A DNA stretch of 64,000 nucleotides from Paragonimus skrjabini miyazakii (Eukaryota; Platyhelminthes; Trematoda; Plagiorchiida; Troglotrematidae), in contig JTDE01001357.1 in assembly GCA_014338405.1 (NCBI GenBank), positions 45,362 through 109,361 on the forward strand, given 5' to 3'. Below the pieces are notes generated by a model. It was given only the letters and a program-made list of their open reading frames with translations. It made no database searches and was not told the DNA's origin. A program made the translations under genes and the position numbers. Shown piece after piece: positions 24,061-37,500 of the stretch. Numbering within the stretch: position 1 is the stretch's first letter; the number at the start of each line of letters is the position of its first letter.

Positions 24061-26221
24061 TACATCAAATATCTATGCGTTAGAGATGTTTGAAAAATTT
24101 TGATTCTTTTGAACAAAATACCTAACGTTTATGTCATTTATTTGCAGATCTGCTTCTAATAAACAAAATGAACACCTGAGAGGGGTTACTGGATAAAGTT
24201 AACTTATGGAATTTGCCGGTTACTTTTTAAGTAGAACTGTTTTACTGTTTGATCCCACTCATGTTGGGTCACCTTTCCTGAATTGGTAGTCACTACTGAA
24301 TCAGCAGATTGGTCTGATGTTTCAACGTATTGGCCTGTACTTGGCAGACGACACCCGCCACAAGTTTCTAAACCAGCATTCCAATGAAAAGCCATTATGT
24401 GGGAATACCTCGAGGAACTTGGTTTTACTGTATTTTCGTGTTGATTACGGTTATGTTTGCACGCTGACAACGCTATTCACGTTTCCACTTATTTTTTTGT
24501 TACATCTGTGAACCGTCCAAAAAATTGTTCCTGACCGATATACGGACAAAAACGTAGAAACCAAGATTTTTATGCCTTGTTTCGAAGATTACGAACACAT
24601 GAACTCTTCTCAAAGCTTATGTCAAAATGGCACGAAACAACTGAATAAGTCAGGTCATTTTATCAGAGCCAGTGCACAAAATTTGGTCTGTTTTCCGTGA
24701 CAGAACATTTGATCTATACAGAATGTTTGCTGGAAGTTTGTGATAGACCTTGCGTTAGTTTTGCCTATTTTCTGGACCGGGTGCGAAAGATGCTCTGCGT
24801 TTTAAGAACTGGCTTGTTTGGAATTAACGTTTCTCCTCAATAACATGTGGCTCCGTGTTTCGTCACTTTTAATAGTCAGTCTATCTTTGGTTTCGTTTGC
24901 TCTGTCTATCTAACCTTCCTATCCGTGAAGTTCACCATGGGACTTTTGGTTTGATGAGAGTGTATATTTGAAGCTAGTCAGACAATTTGCCTTGTAAGCA
25001 CGCAAAAACATATATGGTTTACGTTTCCATTTTTTTTTTATAGAATAGTTAGTTTAATTTGACCATTTAATCACGGTCGATAGAAACCGTGATGGCAGCG
25101 TTTCGTTTGCTATCACCAGTTGCAAATGAAAAGCGTCTGGAACATAGCAGATACCTCGGGACAATAATTAAGTTGGAACACCTATATTCATAGGAGTTAT
25201 CATGTATTGAAGACCGTGGCCGCTTTCTGAATTACACACACCGGGCCTGCACTGAAGACCAGTTCCGGTTAGTTAGCAACATTTTGAATGTCAGCTTGGC
25301 GAACTACGTAGTTGACAAACAGTGGATTGGGGTTTCGGATGGCTATTCCCATAGACTAAGGTTGCTACGACATTAGTCACAAAAAAGCGATAACCCACTA
25401 CTGAACAACTGTTGTTCGAGTCCAGTGAAAAGTTTTATTTACATTCTTAGAGAACCAAGTTGTGTATTACCTGAAGAACTACATGAAAAAGGTGAACAGC
25501 GACCGTTTGCCGTTCGTAGATTGGCGTTTGATTGTGACTTTTCCCCTGTACTATGAAATAGGCCTCGGGAAGTTTAGTTTTTTTCTCATTAATTCAGTTG
25601 ACGGTGAAAGCAGCAACGCAAAATGCAAACCAATAAGTACACTTAATCTCCAACGATTTTTAGCATTACAACCCTGCTTGAAAAAACTGAATTTGTATTT
25701 ATTAGCTTACCGATTAGTTAAATCTTCTATGTAGATATAGGGTAGCAACTCTCTGCCAGGTCAAACTACAACAGGTTTTTATGACAGTTATTAGAATCGG
25801 CTGTTTCATAAGCAGCAAAACTGCTTCCGTTTCAGGGATCTTATAAGAAATCAACATGATTATCATCAATTGTGTAATATAACATGACATTTTGTCCTAC
25901 TAAGTGATACCATACCCGATAAAGATCCAGAGTGATTTAATATGAGGATTTTTGCAAATGTTTTATGATTCTCCCACTGTACATACAACCATTCAACGAG
26001 GGCCATTCAACAGTTTCTCTGTAAGGTTTGTGGTTCATGTCTGTTGCTACTCACGACTGGTTATATCATACTATCAAAAAAAGGTATATGGGAGTTTGAA
26101 CCTAAGTTCCCAAGATCGATGCTTTACAATCGTAAGCGGTTGATTCATCCACAAAATTGTTTGCTCGTGAAAAACAAATCAGTTATCAATAAAGTGAACA
26201 CATATGTTCACCTGCTGCGTT
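24061..26221. other. No recognisable gene
   Basis: Contains unassigned frames 24204-24470 (minus) and 25462-25734 (plus). On the minus strand near 25335-25355 a 13 bp match to the SINE tail (AGTCTATGGGAAT) is too short to call an element. Confidence 0.4.
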
Positions 26222-26242
26222 CAGTGCAGTGCAGTGCAGTGC
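26222..26242 (+). repeat. Short tandem repeat (CAGTG)n
   Basis: Four perfect copies of the 5-mer CAGTG, just upstream of repeat R3 copy 1. No such array precedes copy 2. Confidence 0.9.
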
Positions 26243-26305
26243 TCGACCTCTTTTCCGTATATTCGTATTCTCGGTGGTAATAACTGCGCCACCACCAACT
26301 GGAAA

Positions 26306-26978
26306 CAGCACTAGTGTCAGTCAATGTTTATTTTTAATTCAGCACACCACAGAAGATTTCTTGCAAATAAGTTCAAACAAGAACGAATCGAGTTAGGAAG
26401 TCATTCTACGATGGAAGCTGATTGGATCATCAACATCACTGAAGAACATGTAGACACTCAACCAGAAACAATGGTCGAGCGACCAGCATGTTGAAAACAT
26501 GCTCGTGATTAAACCAACTGCCTGTAACCATGTTGACCTATTTTAACTCACGCAATAAACTAACGGGTCGAGTATCAAAAACAACAGTGTTTCAGCTTAT
26601 CGACAACTTATCACGTGATTGCTGTTTCTTTTTGTGAAATGCCATCAGTTACTGAAAAACGTGTAGGTGCTTTGAATTTTCCACATTGTTGTTCATATGA
26701 TCCTCGGATATGTTAGCTGAGTGCATTACTGTCTGAGGTTTTCCATTGAAAAAGAGTAGAACCACTGAAGTAGAAATAGAACTTCATTCAAACAGACTGT
26801 CGAAATTAAATGAGGGAATGTATGTATAACGCAGTGGTTCATCTTCATTGCACACAGTTCAGTTACTCGTATTAAACGTGGAACAGTCAACTTAACCTTG
26901 GCTCATATTGTTTTTGTTATAATTGTGTGGGAGAAAGTAACATTTCCGATTTGCCCCCATTATGGTTGAAATTGATGG
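26306..26978 (+). repeat. Long repeat R3, copy 1 (~673 bp)
   Basis: Aligns without any gap to 32708-33380 at a constant offset of 6402; I count about 29 substitutions by eye (about 96% identity). It has no substantial open frame and no recognisable tRNA head or terminal inverted repeats. It carries a perfect 8 bp hairpin (AGCATGTT / AACATGCT, 26485-26503) conserved in both copies. It may be a non-autonomous element, a solo LTR or a segmental duplication. The low divergence makes it one of the youngest repeats in the window. Confidence 0.9.
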
Positions 26979-29639
26979 AATGATTGCGGCAAGATGTGAG
27001 TATGTGCAAACCACAGTGTCAAAATGTATTCAAAAATGTTTCCTTTAAATGCAATGAAAATATCCGCAAATCACGATTTGTTGAAGATATCTTAACGTTT
27101 CACAAAACCAAAATGGTACCTGGAACTACTATTAAAAGTAAAGCACTAATACAAAATATTGCTTTCAATGTTTTTTTAAAGTGTGCTGTTCATTTTAAAG
27201 TGGAAACAAACGGAAATCTGTCGACAGAATATATATATACTTAATCAAGTGGAAATGATCTAATTTTAGTAAAGCTATTTCATAGTGTGCTAATAGTCTG
27301 TCCGTTTATTTTAAAAAGCGTAAACATCATTTTACTTCGATCTGTAAGATCACATGTATTAGACCATGTGAACAGTTTGAGGAGACAGAATATTACATAT
27401 CCGGCGGCTTAAACAACCCTAACTGTTTCATTCAAATTTTTAAGTGAACATTAAGAGATTTTTCAATATTCATGGTTAACACCTCAGTGTCTAAAGTGGG
27501 ACTAAAACGTGGGCAAAAAGTGGGATATCAAATGTAAGAATGACAGACTGTCACATTGAGAATTCTGTAACTGTGGATCCAGTGTACACTATTTGTGTCA
27601 TACTAATTACAGACTAACGTTTCGTGTGATGAGAAACCATAACACCTTGAACGACTTCAGTTGTACATTAGGTGGAACTATTTGACCTGTGACAATTAAC
27701 ATTCAGCTGAAATGCTGGTCATATATGAGACAAAAATCAATTACGTTGACTTATACAACAAGAGCAAAATAACTACCGATCACTTGAGTTGAAGCGACCA
27801 AGAGAGCATAAAGTCAACAGCGATGGATTTGCTTCAACGCGACTGTTTTTTCTATTAGGTCTGCTTAATTCGTACTTATATTGATGTTTTCTTTTTATTA
27901 TGTCAAGATATTGTAACATTTCTTCTAATGCTTACTGGCACACAGCTTTTGACTTTGCCTGAGTTTTACAATCATTTTTTAGTTTCTATGATGAACTACC
28001 TTGCTAAAACCATTTGATGCTGGGACTATAGGGAGACGTATATAAGTTGCGTTTAACGGACTATGTATTCTTCCTTCCTATTTTCAAGACCTGTTTGACA
28101 TACCATAAATGTTTTGTAGTCATTTGCTGTGTTTGGGCATTTCAAATGGACGTTTTGCCACAAACCTCTGTTGGCACTTTGAACTGTCCTAAAACCTTTA
28201 GTTTTCGATTTTCACATTAAGTAGAGTGTTTTAGTGATGTGTGCTTGCTGTAGAAGTCTGGTGTCGAACGTTCTGCTGCCTTCCACAAACACTGTGCTGG
28301 GTCCGTAGTGTTGAACACGATTTTCAGTTAACACCTTACAGAGTGACAGTCATTTCATTGAATCTTTTTGAGTTGCTTTTATAACTAAACTTTGGTTTGC
28401 ACCTTGCTACACCTCACAGGTAATATCAATTTTCGAATTCACAATTGTCAAATTGAACAGCAACTGCAGGACTCCCCAAATGTGTTGTAGGAATCTGCCT
28501 TTGAGAACAGCAAGTTAATGTCTACCTCTACATCTTCTCTGGTACAAAGCAACTATGAAAATTTGAAAGACAAGTGTGAATCCTTGTTGATCTTCACAAC
28601 TATCAGACACATGTAGTGGAAAGCTTATGAGATTCCCAGCGTCTGTTTTTTGTTGTTTCTCTAGTCACATTCATAAATCGTGATGCAACACATTTAAATT
28701 TTTCCAACTTCTTTGTGTTTTAATTTTCGTTGTTGAACGGTTAAAAAACAAAAATATTACCTGTCTTAAATAATATATTATTTTACACAATCAACTCAAT
28801 GGAGAATGTTCAAAGTTTAAAGAAAACAGATTTATTGCTCTTCACCGACTCTCATTATCGCCACCGTCCATTGTAAACCGATTGTTAGTATAGATTATAC
28901 AAGATATACCAACGTTTCGGTCTGAAAAAAACATGACAACACTGATCTGATTTTGATCAATATCTTGCCCGTACTATGAACGATCAATAGTTTCCGCCTA
29001 CGTTTTATTCGACTGCGATTTACCACTGCACTTTAGTTAGAGGTGGGTAAGTGAGCATTCCTGGACGTCATAATGTAATTTTCCTAATCCTTTTAACTTA
29101 AAGGATGGTTGCCTAAAAATGCTTTCATCAGAAAATCCCATTCAAACGGAAAACGCTATTTGCTTTAAGAGTATGGCACGAATTTTGATCAGTTCCAATC
29201 ACGGGGGCCAGCCTACTGAACATGTTAATTTTAAGCATTCATTCTTCAGAGCACCAGAATGGAGCCAGAGAAGACATGAGCAGGATAGTTCAGTTGAATT
29301 GCATTTCATCGCACTGTTTGATATCATGCGTTAAATGAATACGAACCTTTGGTTTTGCCCATCAATCGGCTTTTATTTGTATCTCTTCACACAGATGATG
29401 TCACTCGATTTAATTCAACATCAAACTGACATGATTTGGCAGCTGTAACCAAAAATTCATTTTCTGTATGCAGTTTTATTAAAATATTTAAGTTTTCACT
29501 ATGTCATATAAATGATCATTGAATTTAGTTCTGTTTCTTAAGTCAACTCAAAAAAAATATAAAAATCTTTGGAATTCAGTTGAAGGAGTTAGAGGATTTA
29601 GGTTACTCAAAATTGAAAATCACATAAATTTGACTGCAG
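26979..29639. other. No established gene; possible PLE scrap
   Basis: On the minus strand at about 27702-27620 a frame reads LIVTGQIV, then KSFKVL, similar to the last third of the PLE endonuclease, but the following conserved end is not visible. Otherwise only short unassigned frames. Confidence 0.3.
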
Positions 29640-29820
29640 CCTTTACGTTCAGATAAGCATTTCGGCTAACCCAATTCGAAAGAAAGCATTAGATTCGAGT
29701 TTTGCTCATATTAGAGCTCACCAGCAATGCATATCCTTGTCCGGATCGGAGTCTGCGCTCTCACTTCCGTGCTTGTGAGACTGGTGTGTTAACCGCAAGA
29801 AAAGCGACCTCAAAAATAGG
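29640..29820 (-). mobile_element. Hammerhead-type SINE, copy 2
   Basis: On the minus strand this reads as SINE head, ribozyme and part of the tail: GAGGTCGC, then a decayed B-box-like GCAGACTCCGATCC, then GGATATGCATTGC, GAGCTCTAATATGAGC and the tail block TGCTT.CTTTCGAA. The tail stops after about 45 bases. Confidence 0.7.
29686..29730 (-). ncRNA. Decayed hammerhead ribozyme in SINE copy 2
   Basis: The 45-nt layout matches the intact copy at 50099-50143: stem I GCATTG with TAATGC, stem II GCTC/GAGC with a 6-nt loop, and a short stem III. The core reads CTGGTGA instead of CTGATGA, and the invariant GAA is AAA. Both changes hit invariant catalytic bases, so it is predicted inactive. Confidence 0.65.
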
Positions 29821-30338
29821 CATGAACAAATAATCAAATCCAAACGCCCAACCGTAATCTTGTATGAATAATGTTCAGCTTGCCCCATCATTTCGGCGGG
29901 AGAATGAAAAGAATCACTTTGTTCTATCCAGTTGATAACCCCGTGATCAGGGCATTCCAGTTAGGTTGACGTTACTCTCTTCAATGAACCAAATGAACGT
30001 TTTAAATCGGTAGAAGTCACCGCATAACCTTGCTTGCTTACTGCAAGTCTATCACTGAACACCTATTAATGGATAAAGCTCAGCCTCAAACCCATATTTC
30101 AGACAATTTTGCCTAATCAAATCAACTATCCGAATCTTTAAACTAGAGATTTTGAAGGACAACTCTTCTTACTATTTAACCAACACTATTGTATGTCGTA
30201 GTTCAGTTAATTACCGAACAGTATTTAGTAAAAGTGCAGTATTCGTGCGCATACGCAATGCAATCCGAAACATCACCCAGCTTATGACCACGATCAGCCA
30301 TTTTGTCATTTGAAATCGTTTGAAGGTTCTGGCGAATT
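29821..30338. other. Unassigned flank of a PLE fragment
   Basis: Probably includes badly decayed upstream endonuclease sequence of the following PLE from about 30250, but no motif is readable. Confidence 0.3.
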
Positions 30339-30775
30339 TTGCAGAGGAAAAATAGAAATTTTGAGAGTGTTCATCAGGAATCAGTGAGACGAAATCCGTC
30401 CTCATCCAAAGCGAAGCACATAATAGAAACAGGTTACGTTGTTGACCCCGCCAATTCGTTTCATGTGTTGTTGCGTTATCGGAATCCGAAGCTGCTTGCC
30501 TTGTCCGAAGCTATACTAATCAATACTCGCTGTCCGGTCCTGTGTGTGCATAAACCTTTGACTTATGCAGTGTTTCTGTCCTGGAACTGATAACAGTCTT
30601 TGTTTTATGCAAACCCAATCGTTGATTGTTTCTATTATTGTTGCTATCCGCATGTCCTATATATTCCAATGTTTTACGTTCGTGACTCAAGAGAGTAAAC
30701 TTAATGTTAACACCTCGCGACATATGTCTTTTATCGTTACTGGTGAACTGGATCAAGGGAACGCAGTGTTTTAGA
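30339..30775 (+). mobile_element. PLE 3' end: GIY-YIG C-terminus plus 3' region
   Basis: The frame 30339-30590 reads HQESVRRNPSSS, KHIIETGYVVDP, SFHVLLRYRNPKLLAL and LCVHKPL, ending FLSWN then stop. This is the C-terminal part of a Penelope-like GIY-YIG endonuclease. The sequence after the stop, to about 30775, is shared with the minus-strand copy at 61660-61853 and with the inverted piece at 62066-62180. The antisense frame over 30520-30756 is merely the complement of this 3' region, not a gene. The element is 5'-truncated with no RT nearby. Confidence 0.75.
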
Positions 30776-32707
30776 AGTCATTCTGACGAAAAGTTTCAAG
30801 CCGATAGGAAGGTAAATAACGTGAGATTATGCTCAAGAAACATGATAAACAGCTGAAGGAACATATGATCCTTTCTGTGACAATTATCCCCACATGGAGA
30901 ATGGATGAGAAATTTATTGGTGTTTTATAACGAGATGCATTTGGTTTAAACAAAAGATACACATCATTGACAATGTTCTCTATAGCTGCCCGGGCTAAGT
31001 AATCTTCATCAAGTTATCGGTCCTTCGAAAATAATGTATTTTTAAATGGCTATCTACCTCATAACCTGTAAAACTAGGGCAATAAAAACCGGTTTCAGCA
31101 TTTGAAATGTTCTATATTTTGTTTTGCTTTCAGAAGCTGGTTTTGTTCACTTGATCGGCGGGTGAAAAGCGAGTTAAAACGACTGTTCAACACTAAATTA
31201 TTTTCCTGTTGGATGTGACGTTGTAAGCGATGACTGTTATAGAAAAAAACAGCGTACGGTTTGTAACTCACATAATCAAGGAAGGGAGAACAAATAGTTT
31301 GAATATTTAGGTAGATGTACCGGTTGACCTATTGAAATGTGGAAAATGACGCTGTGGAACAACACAGAATGCTGCAATAATACTAGCAGCCAATATATGA
31401 GAGTCATATTCAGCCACGAACACGTTGCACATAAAATTACGGAGATGTTCCTCCAGTCAAGGGTGTCGGGTTAGTAAATGGAATTTGTTGGCTGCCTTCA
31501 GAAGGCCGTAGGAATAGGCTAATATCAAAGTATACACATGACTGGGTACTTTAGCTGTTTACATTTAAGGCGTGTTACATAATTCAAAGAGATTCTTTCA
31601 GGGTTGTTGTTGCTGTCACCTTTTAATTATTCACGATATTCACTGCTGTTACTGACGGCATCACTTCAGTCTGCTCTTCATTATTCGGCGATAAACGATC
31701 AAATATTGCCATCACATAAGATGCACTGAAAAAAGAACGAGACAGCAATTATTTCTGGGTGATCTGAACGTATGCAATAGTAGCTATGAGAAGATTCTGG
31801 GAAAACAACGTGATTGTTTTCGTTACTCTTTTTCAATATTTGTTCTGTAGATTGTGCCCTAAGATTGACAATTATTGTGCCAGGATCCTAGGTGTGCCGA
31901 AGGCTTGACTGTAGTTTATATGCAGAATATTTATTGATTGAATACAACAGGGCTGTTTGACAAATATTGGAAACTTAATCCTGTGTCAACTTGATTTGGC
32001 AAAATCATGATCTCTGCCACGATGATTTCGCAAGTGCAACTTACAAAGCTGTACACATGAACGTGGGAAATATGATTTTACGCTGCATTTCTCACGTTGG
32101 ACCGATTCCAATACGGGTCGACTGACATGATGGTATGCTGCCTAAAACGAGTATGTTCTTAACACAGCAAATTTTGACTAGTTTCTTCTCCCTTCAAATA
32201 TACTTAAAGACCCGATCATTGTGGTGTATGGAATCCTGTGATTTTCTCAACCGAAATATCAACCAGTATGCTGAGAATAAAAAAAAAAACATATGGTGAG
32301 AGATTTGGCGGAGGCAAAGTGAACGCCATTTACATTTGGCTAGAGTTTTGCTGTACATATGGATATTTCAACCAACTTCCCAAGAGAAAAGAATATTCTG
32401 GTTTTCGTCCTGGTAAATCTTATCCGCCATGAGTGGGATGCGCTGTTGCCCTGTTAACCACTGTGGCATGAACCTCACTTACGTCACCGAAGAATTATCA
32501 CATCAAAACGCTTATTAGTAATGTTCGGGGGGCAAGATCTTTGCGAGAGTAAACGCGGTAGACTAACATATGGTTGGTTGGGATACAAGTAGGAACTAAG
32601 GCAGAGGTTACCGACGTGTTTTGGAAGCACTCCAATATTTTGACGGATACAGCTTAACGAATGATTGACGTGCGTTAGTCAGTACGGCAAAACGTTTGGA
32701 TTTGAAG
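30776..32707. other. No established gene; faint LINE endonuclease-like peptide
   Basis: At 31755-31806 one plus frame reads LGDLNV, then NSSYEKILGK, resembling the GD.NA ... E..LG segment of LINE apurinic-type endonucleases. Flanking sequence does not support it further. The rest is unassigned. Confidence 0.25.
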
Positions 32708-33380
32708 CAGCACTAATGCCATTCAATGTTTATTTTTAATTCAGCACACCACAGAAGATTTCTTGCAAATAAGTCCAAACAAGGACGATTCGAGTTAGGA
32801 AGTCATTCTGCGATGGAAGGTGATTGGATCATCAACATCAATGAAGAACATGTAGACACTCAACCAGAAGTAATGGTCGACCGACCAGCATGTTGAAAAC
32901 ATGCTCGTGATTAAACCGACTGCCTGTAACCATGTTGACCTATTTTAACTCACGCAATAAACGAACGGGTCGAGTATCAAAAACAACAGTGTTTCGGCTT
33001 ATCGACAACTTATCACGTGATTGCTGTTTCTTTTTGTGAAATGTCATCAGTTACTGAAAAACGTGTAGGTGCTTTGAGTTTTCCACATTGTTGTTCATAT
33101 GATCCTTGGATATGTTAGCTGAGTGCATTACTGTCTGAGGTTTTCCATTGAAAAAGAGTAGAACCACTGAAGTAGAAATAGAACTTCATTCAAACAGACT
33201 GTCGAAATTAAATGAGGGAATGTATGTATAACGCAGTGGTTCACCTTCATTGCACACAGTTCAGCTACTCGTATTAAAAGTGAAACAGTCAACTAAACCT
33301 TGGCTCATATTGTTTATGTTATAATTGTGTGGGAGAAAGTAACATTTCCTGTTTGCCCACATTATAGTTAAAATTGATGG
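32708..33380 (+). repeat. Long repeat R3, copy 2 (~673 bp)
   Basis: Gap-free partner of 26306-26978 in the same orientation. Its right edge is followed at once by a 24 bp hairpin (TTGAAATATT, TGAA, AATATTTCAA; 33383-33406) that is absent after copy 1. Left and right flanks of the two copies differ, so only the 673 bp moved or duplicated. Confidence 0.9.
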
Positions 33381-34475
33381 GATTGAAATATTTGAAAATA
33401 TTTCAACCCAACAACTATACACGAAACCTGTGGTATGCAAGAATATCCTGGACAATTTCCCACCATTACTTCGTGAAATATCCGTGACTAATACAGAACC
33501 AGTTTGTTACATCTGTAGTCTTCATAGTTGTCTATTCTGATATCGATTTTTCGATTGCTCACAATTACAAGCAATTTGAAGTTTGGTTATTTTGTTACAC
33601 AAGGCTTTTTACTAACTTTAGTGATATATAAAATCATGAAACCTGCTTACCTCAACTACTTACCCTCGGGAGGTACACATATGCTACTTTAGAATGAGCA
33701 TGCAGCAAATTATTGGGTACATCGTGTTTGTTCGACGATGTGGATCAGCTTGGAAATCATTGTAGCTTTAAGAAGGCGCAATCACATAAAGTAGATTGGT
33801 TTTGCTCAGAGAGATGCAGCGTTGAGTAAATTTGATGACGGCCTCAGTTTGCCCTTCGACTTATTCTAAATCCATGGGAGATGGTTGAACAACTTCGGAG
33901 ATAAGTGAGATGTGTTCATTATTTTTGGTAACCTCATTTCCTAAAGATATATCACAGTAAAATGAAGATCGATTTTTTTTATACACGATTACGTGGTGTA
34001 CAGTTTTACGTGATTGCAGTCATTGAGTACGGACTGTAGTCCAAGTATGTGTCAAATATATGCTTTACTAACGAGCTCTAAAGAGACAAACCACATTCCT
34101 CCCAAAATAAAACATTCGTAATGATTTCGTGAGTGAGAAGGCTTCGATAAGTTGTGTGTACTTTTCACTTAGCATCAGCTAACTCCTTAAATGTTGATCA
34201 ACAAAGGATTCGGTTTAGCTCGATTTGATCAGTTTGCTTATCATGTTGTTTTTCACGACATGCTATTCGTTTTACTTACCAAATTTCTAAACAAATAACT
34301 GTAACGAGTGAAATGCACTTACCATACAATGTGGCTGCCAACATTGATCTAACACTGTCTGAACACAAACAACGACGCTCCAGATGGAAAAGCTTGCAAG
34401 CTGCTGCATATATGATCAAACGAATTAGGAAGCCTTTACAAGTTTTGTGCGTGTGGGAAACCAAATTGCCCTAAT
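33381..34475. other. No recognisable gene
   Basis: Starts with the hairpin at 33383-33406. No motif-bearing frame was seen. Confidence 0.45.
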
Positions 34476-34570
34476 TTATGATTTATTTATGATTTATGAA
34501 TTATTTATTTATTATTACTTATTTCTATTATTATTATTATTGATGATTTATGCCCTAATTTATTTTATTT
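34476..34570. repeat. AT-rich low-complexity tract (TTA/TTAT repeats)
   Basis: Irregular repeats of ATTTATGATTTAT and TATTATTATT make up nearly the whole tract. The open frame crossing it is an artefact of the composition. Confidence 0.85.
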
Positions 34571-37500
34571 TGACTGCAAACAATTCAATTCATTTTGAGA
34601 ATCTACATTGGCGAAAGATGGAAAATACGGTTTACGTTGCGCATTTGCTTGCTAATAAACGTCTGTTAAATTCTGCATCTGAACAGATATCGAACTAGTA
34701 GTGTTTAAAAAAACCCTTGACAGCTTATCTAGTGCAGTTTGCATAAGACAAGCAACAACGGAGATTGCAATGTTTTGATGATAGTGAGAAGCAAATCAAA
34801 GTTGAGTGTGTTTGACAAACAGCCAGGTAGTGTACATTCGGTTCAACTGGTTACACGAAAGCTATTAAGGTGGACGAGGAGAAAAAGAGTAATATCTTGT
34901 GATCGTTTTATAACAAATGAGAGAGTGAACAAAGCATATCAGTGAACTTTAATAATGTCAAGCTTTTAGACTCTAAATCAAACGTATTATGTACATTTTC
35001 GCAATAATTTAAAACCGCAGTCTGCACCTTCCTAAGAAAAGATTTGCCAATTGTAACATATTCGCATTTTGCTTGCTAACAATTTTGTGTAATGAATTTA
35101 CCCATACAATTAAATCCATTTTGTTCCGTTCATACTTGTCGTCTGTCGATCATTTCGGTGACCAAATTACCGCCATTTCACTACCGCACAGTCTGTGTTC
35201 CGTTCCCGGTTTGTTTGTCTGGCTGGTGTTAAGTGTTGCAGATCCTCACGACAATTCTACTTTCCTAGGTAGAATTGCTTCAACTATAACTCTTCCGGTT
35301 CTAGTGGTCGGTTACAGTACACCTCGAGGTTGATCCGAACATCTTTTTCCGTTTTCTTATGGTATTCCATTTAATATTGGGTTAATCCGGTATCCACCGT
35401 GTTACACTGATATTACAATTTTCTGCTATGCGTTACTTATCACTTTACTCACGTCCAATGAGCTGTGGGATCAAACTAACGGGTTACTATGTGGTTCATA
35501 ATGTTTAGTTTCGAAAACTATTATGGCGGGAAATTCTGTCTGAATACCAGTTTTTTGTTTTGATTTACACTAGTACAAATAACCTAATTTGCTGTTCTTG
35601 ACACTACACACTATTTTCGATTATCCTTCTAATGGTTTGTCTATCGATGCGTATTGCCCAATCGATCAGGGAATTCAACGAGCAGCAGGTTCAGAGATAG
35701 CTACCGAATGTATCGTTGTGCACAAGGCGACTAAAGTCAACTTTGACAGTAAGTTTGAAGAATGCGCGTCTTGAAGCCACTGTGATGTCCATTCACAGTG
35801 CCTAACAGTGCCTAACACATTGACCTGACCAAAATGGAGAATAATAGAATCATTTGAACAAAAAGTCACATTTTTGATACCAATGTTCTAGTTTGCTGGC
35901 TACCGAGCACTTGATTGATATCGACTTGCGCGTAACGTTCAGGTGATACACAACAATTCGACCACATAGTGTTGTGATCGAAACCGTACTAACCAAGAAA
36001 CAGAGGTCACGTTAAGTATTCTGTGGTTAAGTCAACTTGTTCCATTTCTGATCGGACTGGCCGAACTCGTCACTCATTAAGCGGTTGGTGAGACTGATGC
36101 AGATATACAGCGTCTGTGTCTGATGGCAGTTATTAATCCAAGCTGTATGGTACGACTTGGTCGTAAAGTTTTGTCCTCCATATATTTACTGAAAACATGT
36201 TAAGCATGTCGCTCAATTTGCTTGACTACACTGTTGCTAAATTAAACACGGATATTTCACTACAGGGACAGGCTTATTTAAAAACTTTTGGTTATATTGT
36301 CAATGTGCGCAAAATAATTACAAGTTGTGGGATTCTTGATGATAATGTTTTGATCGACTTTCAACCTAGTTTCGTGAGCCAAGAACATGGATGGCGCAAA
36401 GGTTGTTTAGTTAAGAAACTAATACGCGTTAGGCATTCGAACAAGACAAGAAACAAAAACACTCATTTGCATATGGCAATCGTCGCAGAAGGTCCCGGCT
36501 CCCACAGACGTTAATGCTCAGCTTCTTAGCGTAGCCAGAATTATTCCATGGCATACTGCACTGTCATGTTGGTGAGATGTTTCTTCCCGTGTATTTCCTG
36601 CGGGTACTTTTCACCACACTACTGAATGGTGGTGGTGTGAGTAGTATGGGGCGATCGCTCGTCCTCATCAATAGTATGTTCAGTCATTGTAAGAATTAGC
36701 AACGGCGTAGGAAGCAGGGCTTGACGAAACTGATTTCAATAATTAATTAAAAGTAATCGCTACCTCGGTAGAAATGCTTAGATGAAGAAGACATTATTAT
36801 GAATAAGCATACTGAATGCAAAGTTACAGAATTTAATGGAAGATGAAATACGTCTGTTTTACGTTATTTTCACGAAATTATTTGAAAACTGGAAATTGAA
36901 CCCCCCCGTGACCATTCCAAGAGAGCAGGCATCAAACCCTTTTAATCCAAAACCAATTTGTTTACGTCATCATGTTTTCAGAGATTTTCACACGCCCCCA
37001 CGAGAGTTGTAACTGGAATGTATGCAGACCAATCCTAACAAGGGACCACATCATGTGTATCCATATTTTGGGTAGATGACCTGTATGTGGAGATGTGTCG
37101 TTCTGTTGATAGATGATGTGTTCACCATGAACATATGCACTAAGGTACGGCAGGCTGTTTACACGGGTGCTGATGTTTCATACTGATATCTTCTTAGCAT
37201 CCACCATGGCATATTCACTTACTCTTAAAATCAAATTCACGTCTTGTCACAATCCAGTGCAATTAGGTTCCTGTGTTTCTTTCAATCATCTAGTCAACAA
37301 TGGACTCATGCATTGGTTGGCCACATTTCGTCAGCTAGGATCAGACCGTTTTAATGAGCACTATAGGCGAAGTGTTATATTCACCGTCAGCAATGCTGCG
37401 CCTGTGAATCTGTTAATTGGGATATTTTTCTGAAAGTTCAGTGCCTTAGAAATTGATCAGGGCCTTTTAATCGTTGTAGTTTCTTTTCAGGCAGAATTAA

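Noticed and set aside
25335..25355. Minus-strand AGTCTATGGGAAT match to the SINE tail
   Set aside because: Only 13 bases match and neighbouring tail landmarks are missing.
34447..34698. Frame encoding a Tyr/Leu-rich hydrophobic peptide
   Set aside because: It is produced by the AT-rich low-complexity tract at 34476-34570.
37078..37140. VDD-like codons suggesting another RT catalytic box (GTTGAT..GATGATGTGTTCACC)
   Set aside because: It requires a frameshift inside the box, and none of the expected neighbouring RT motifs is present.
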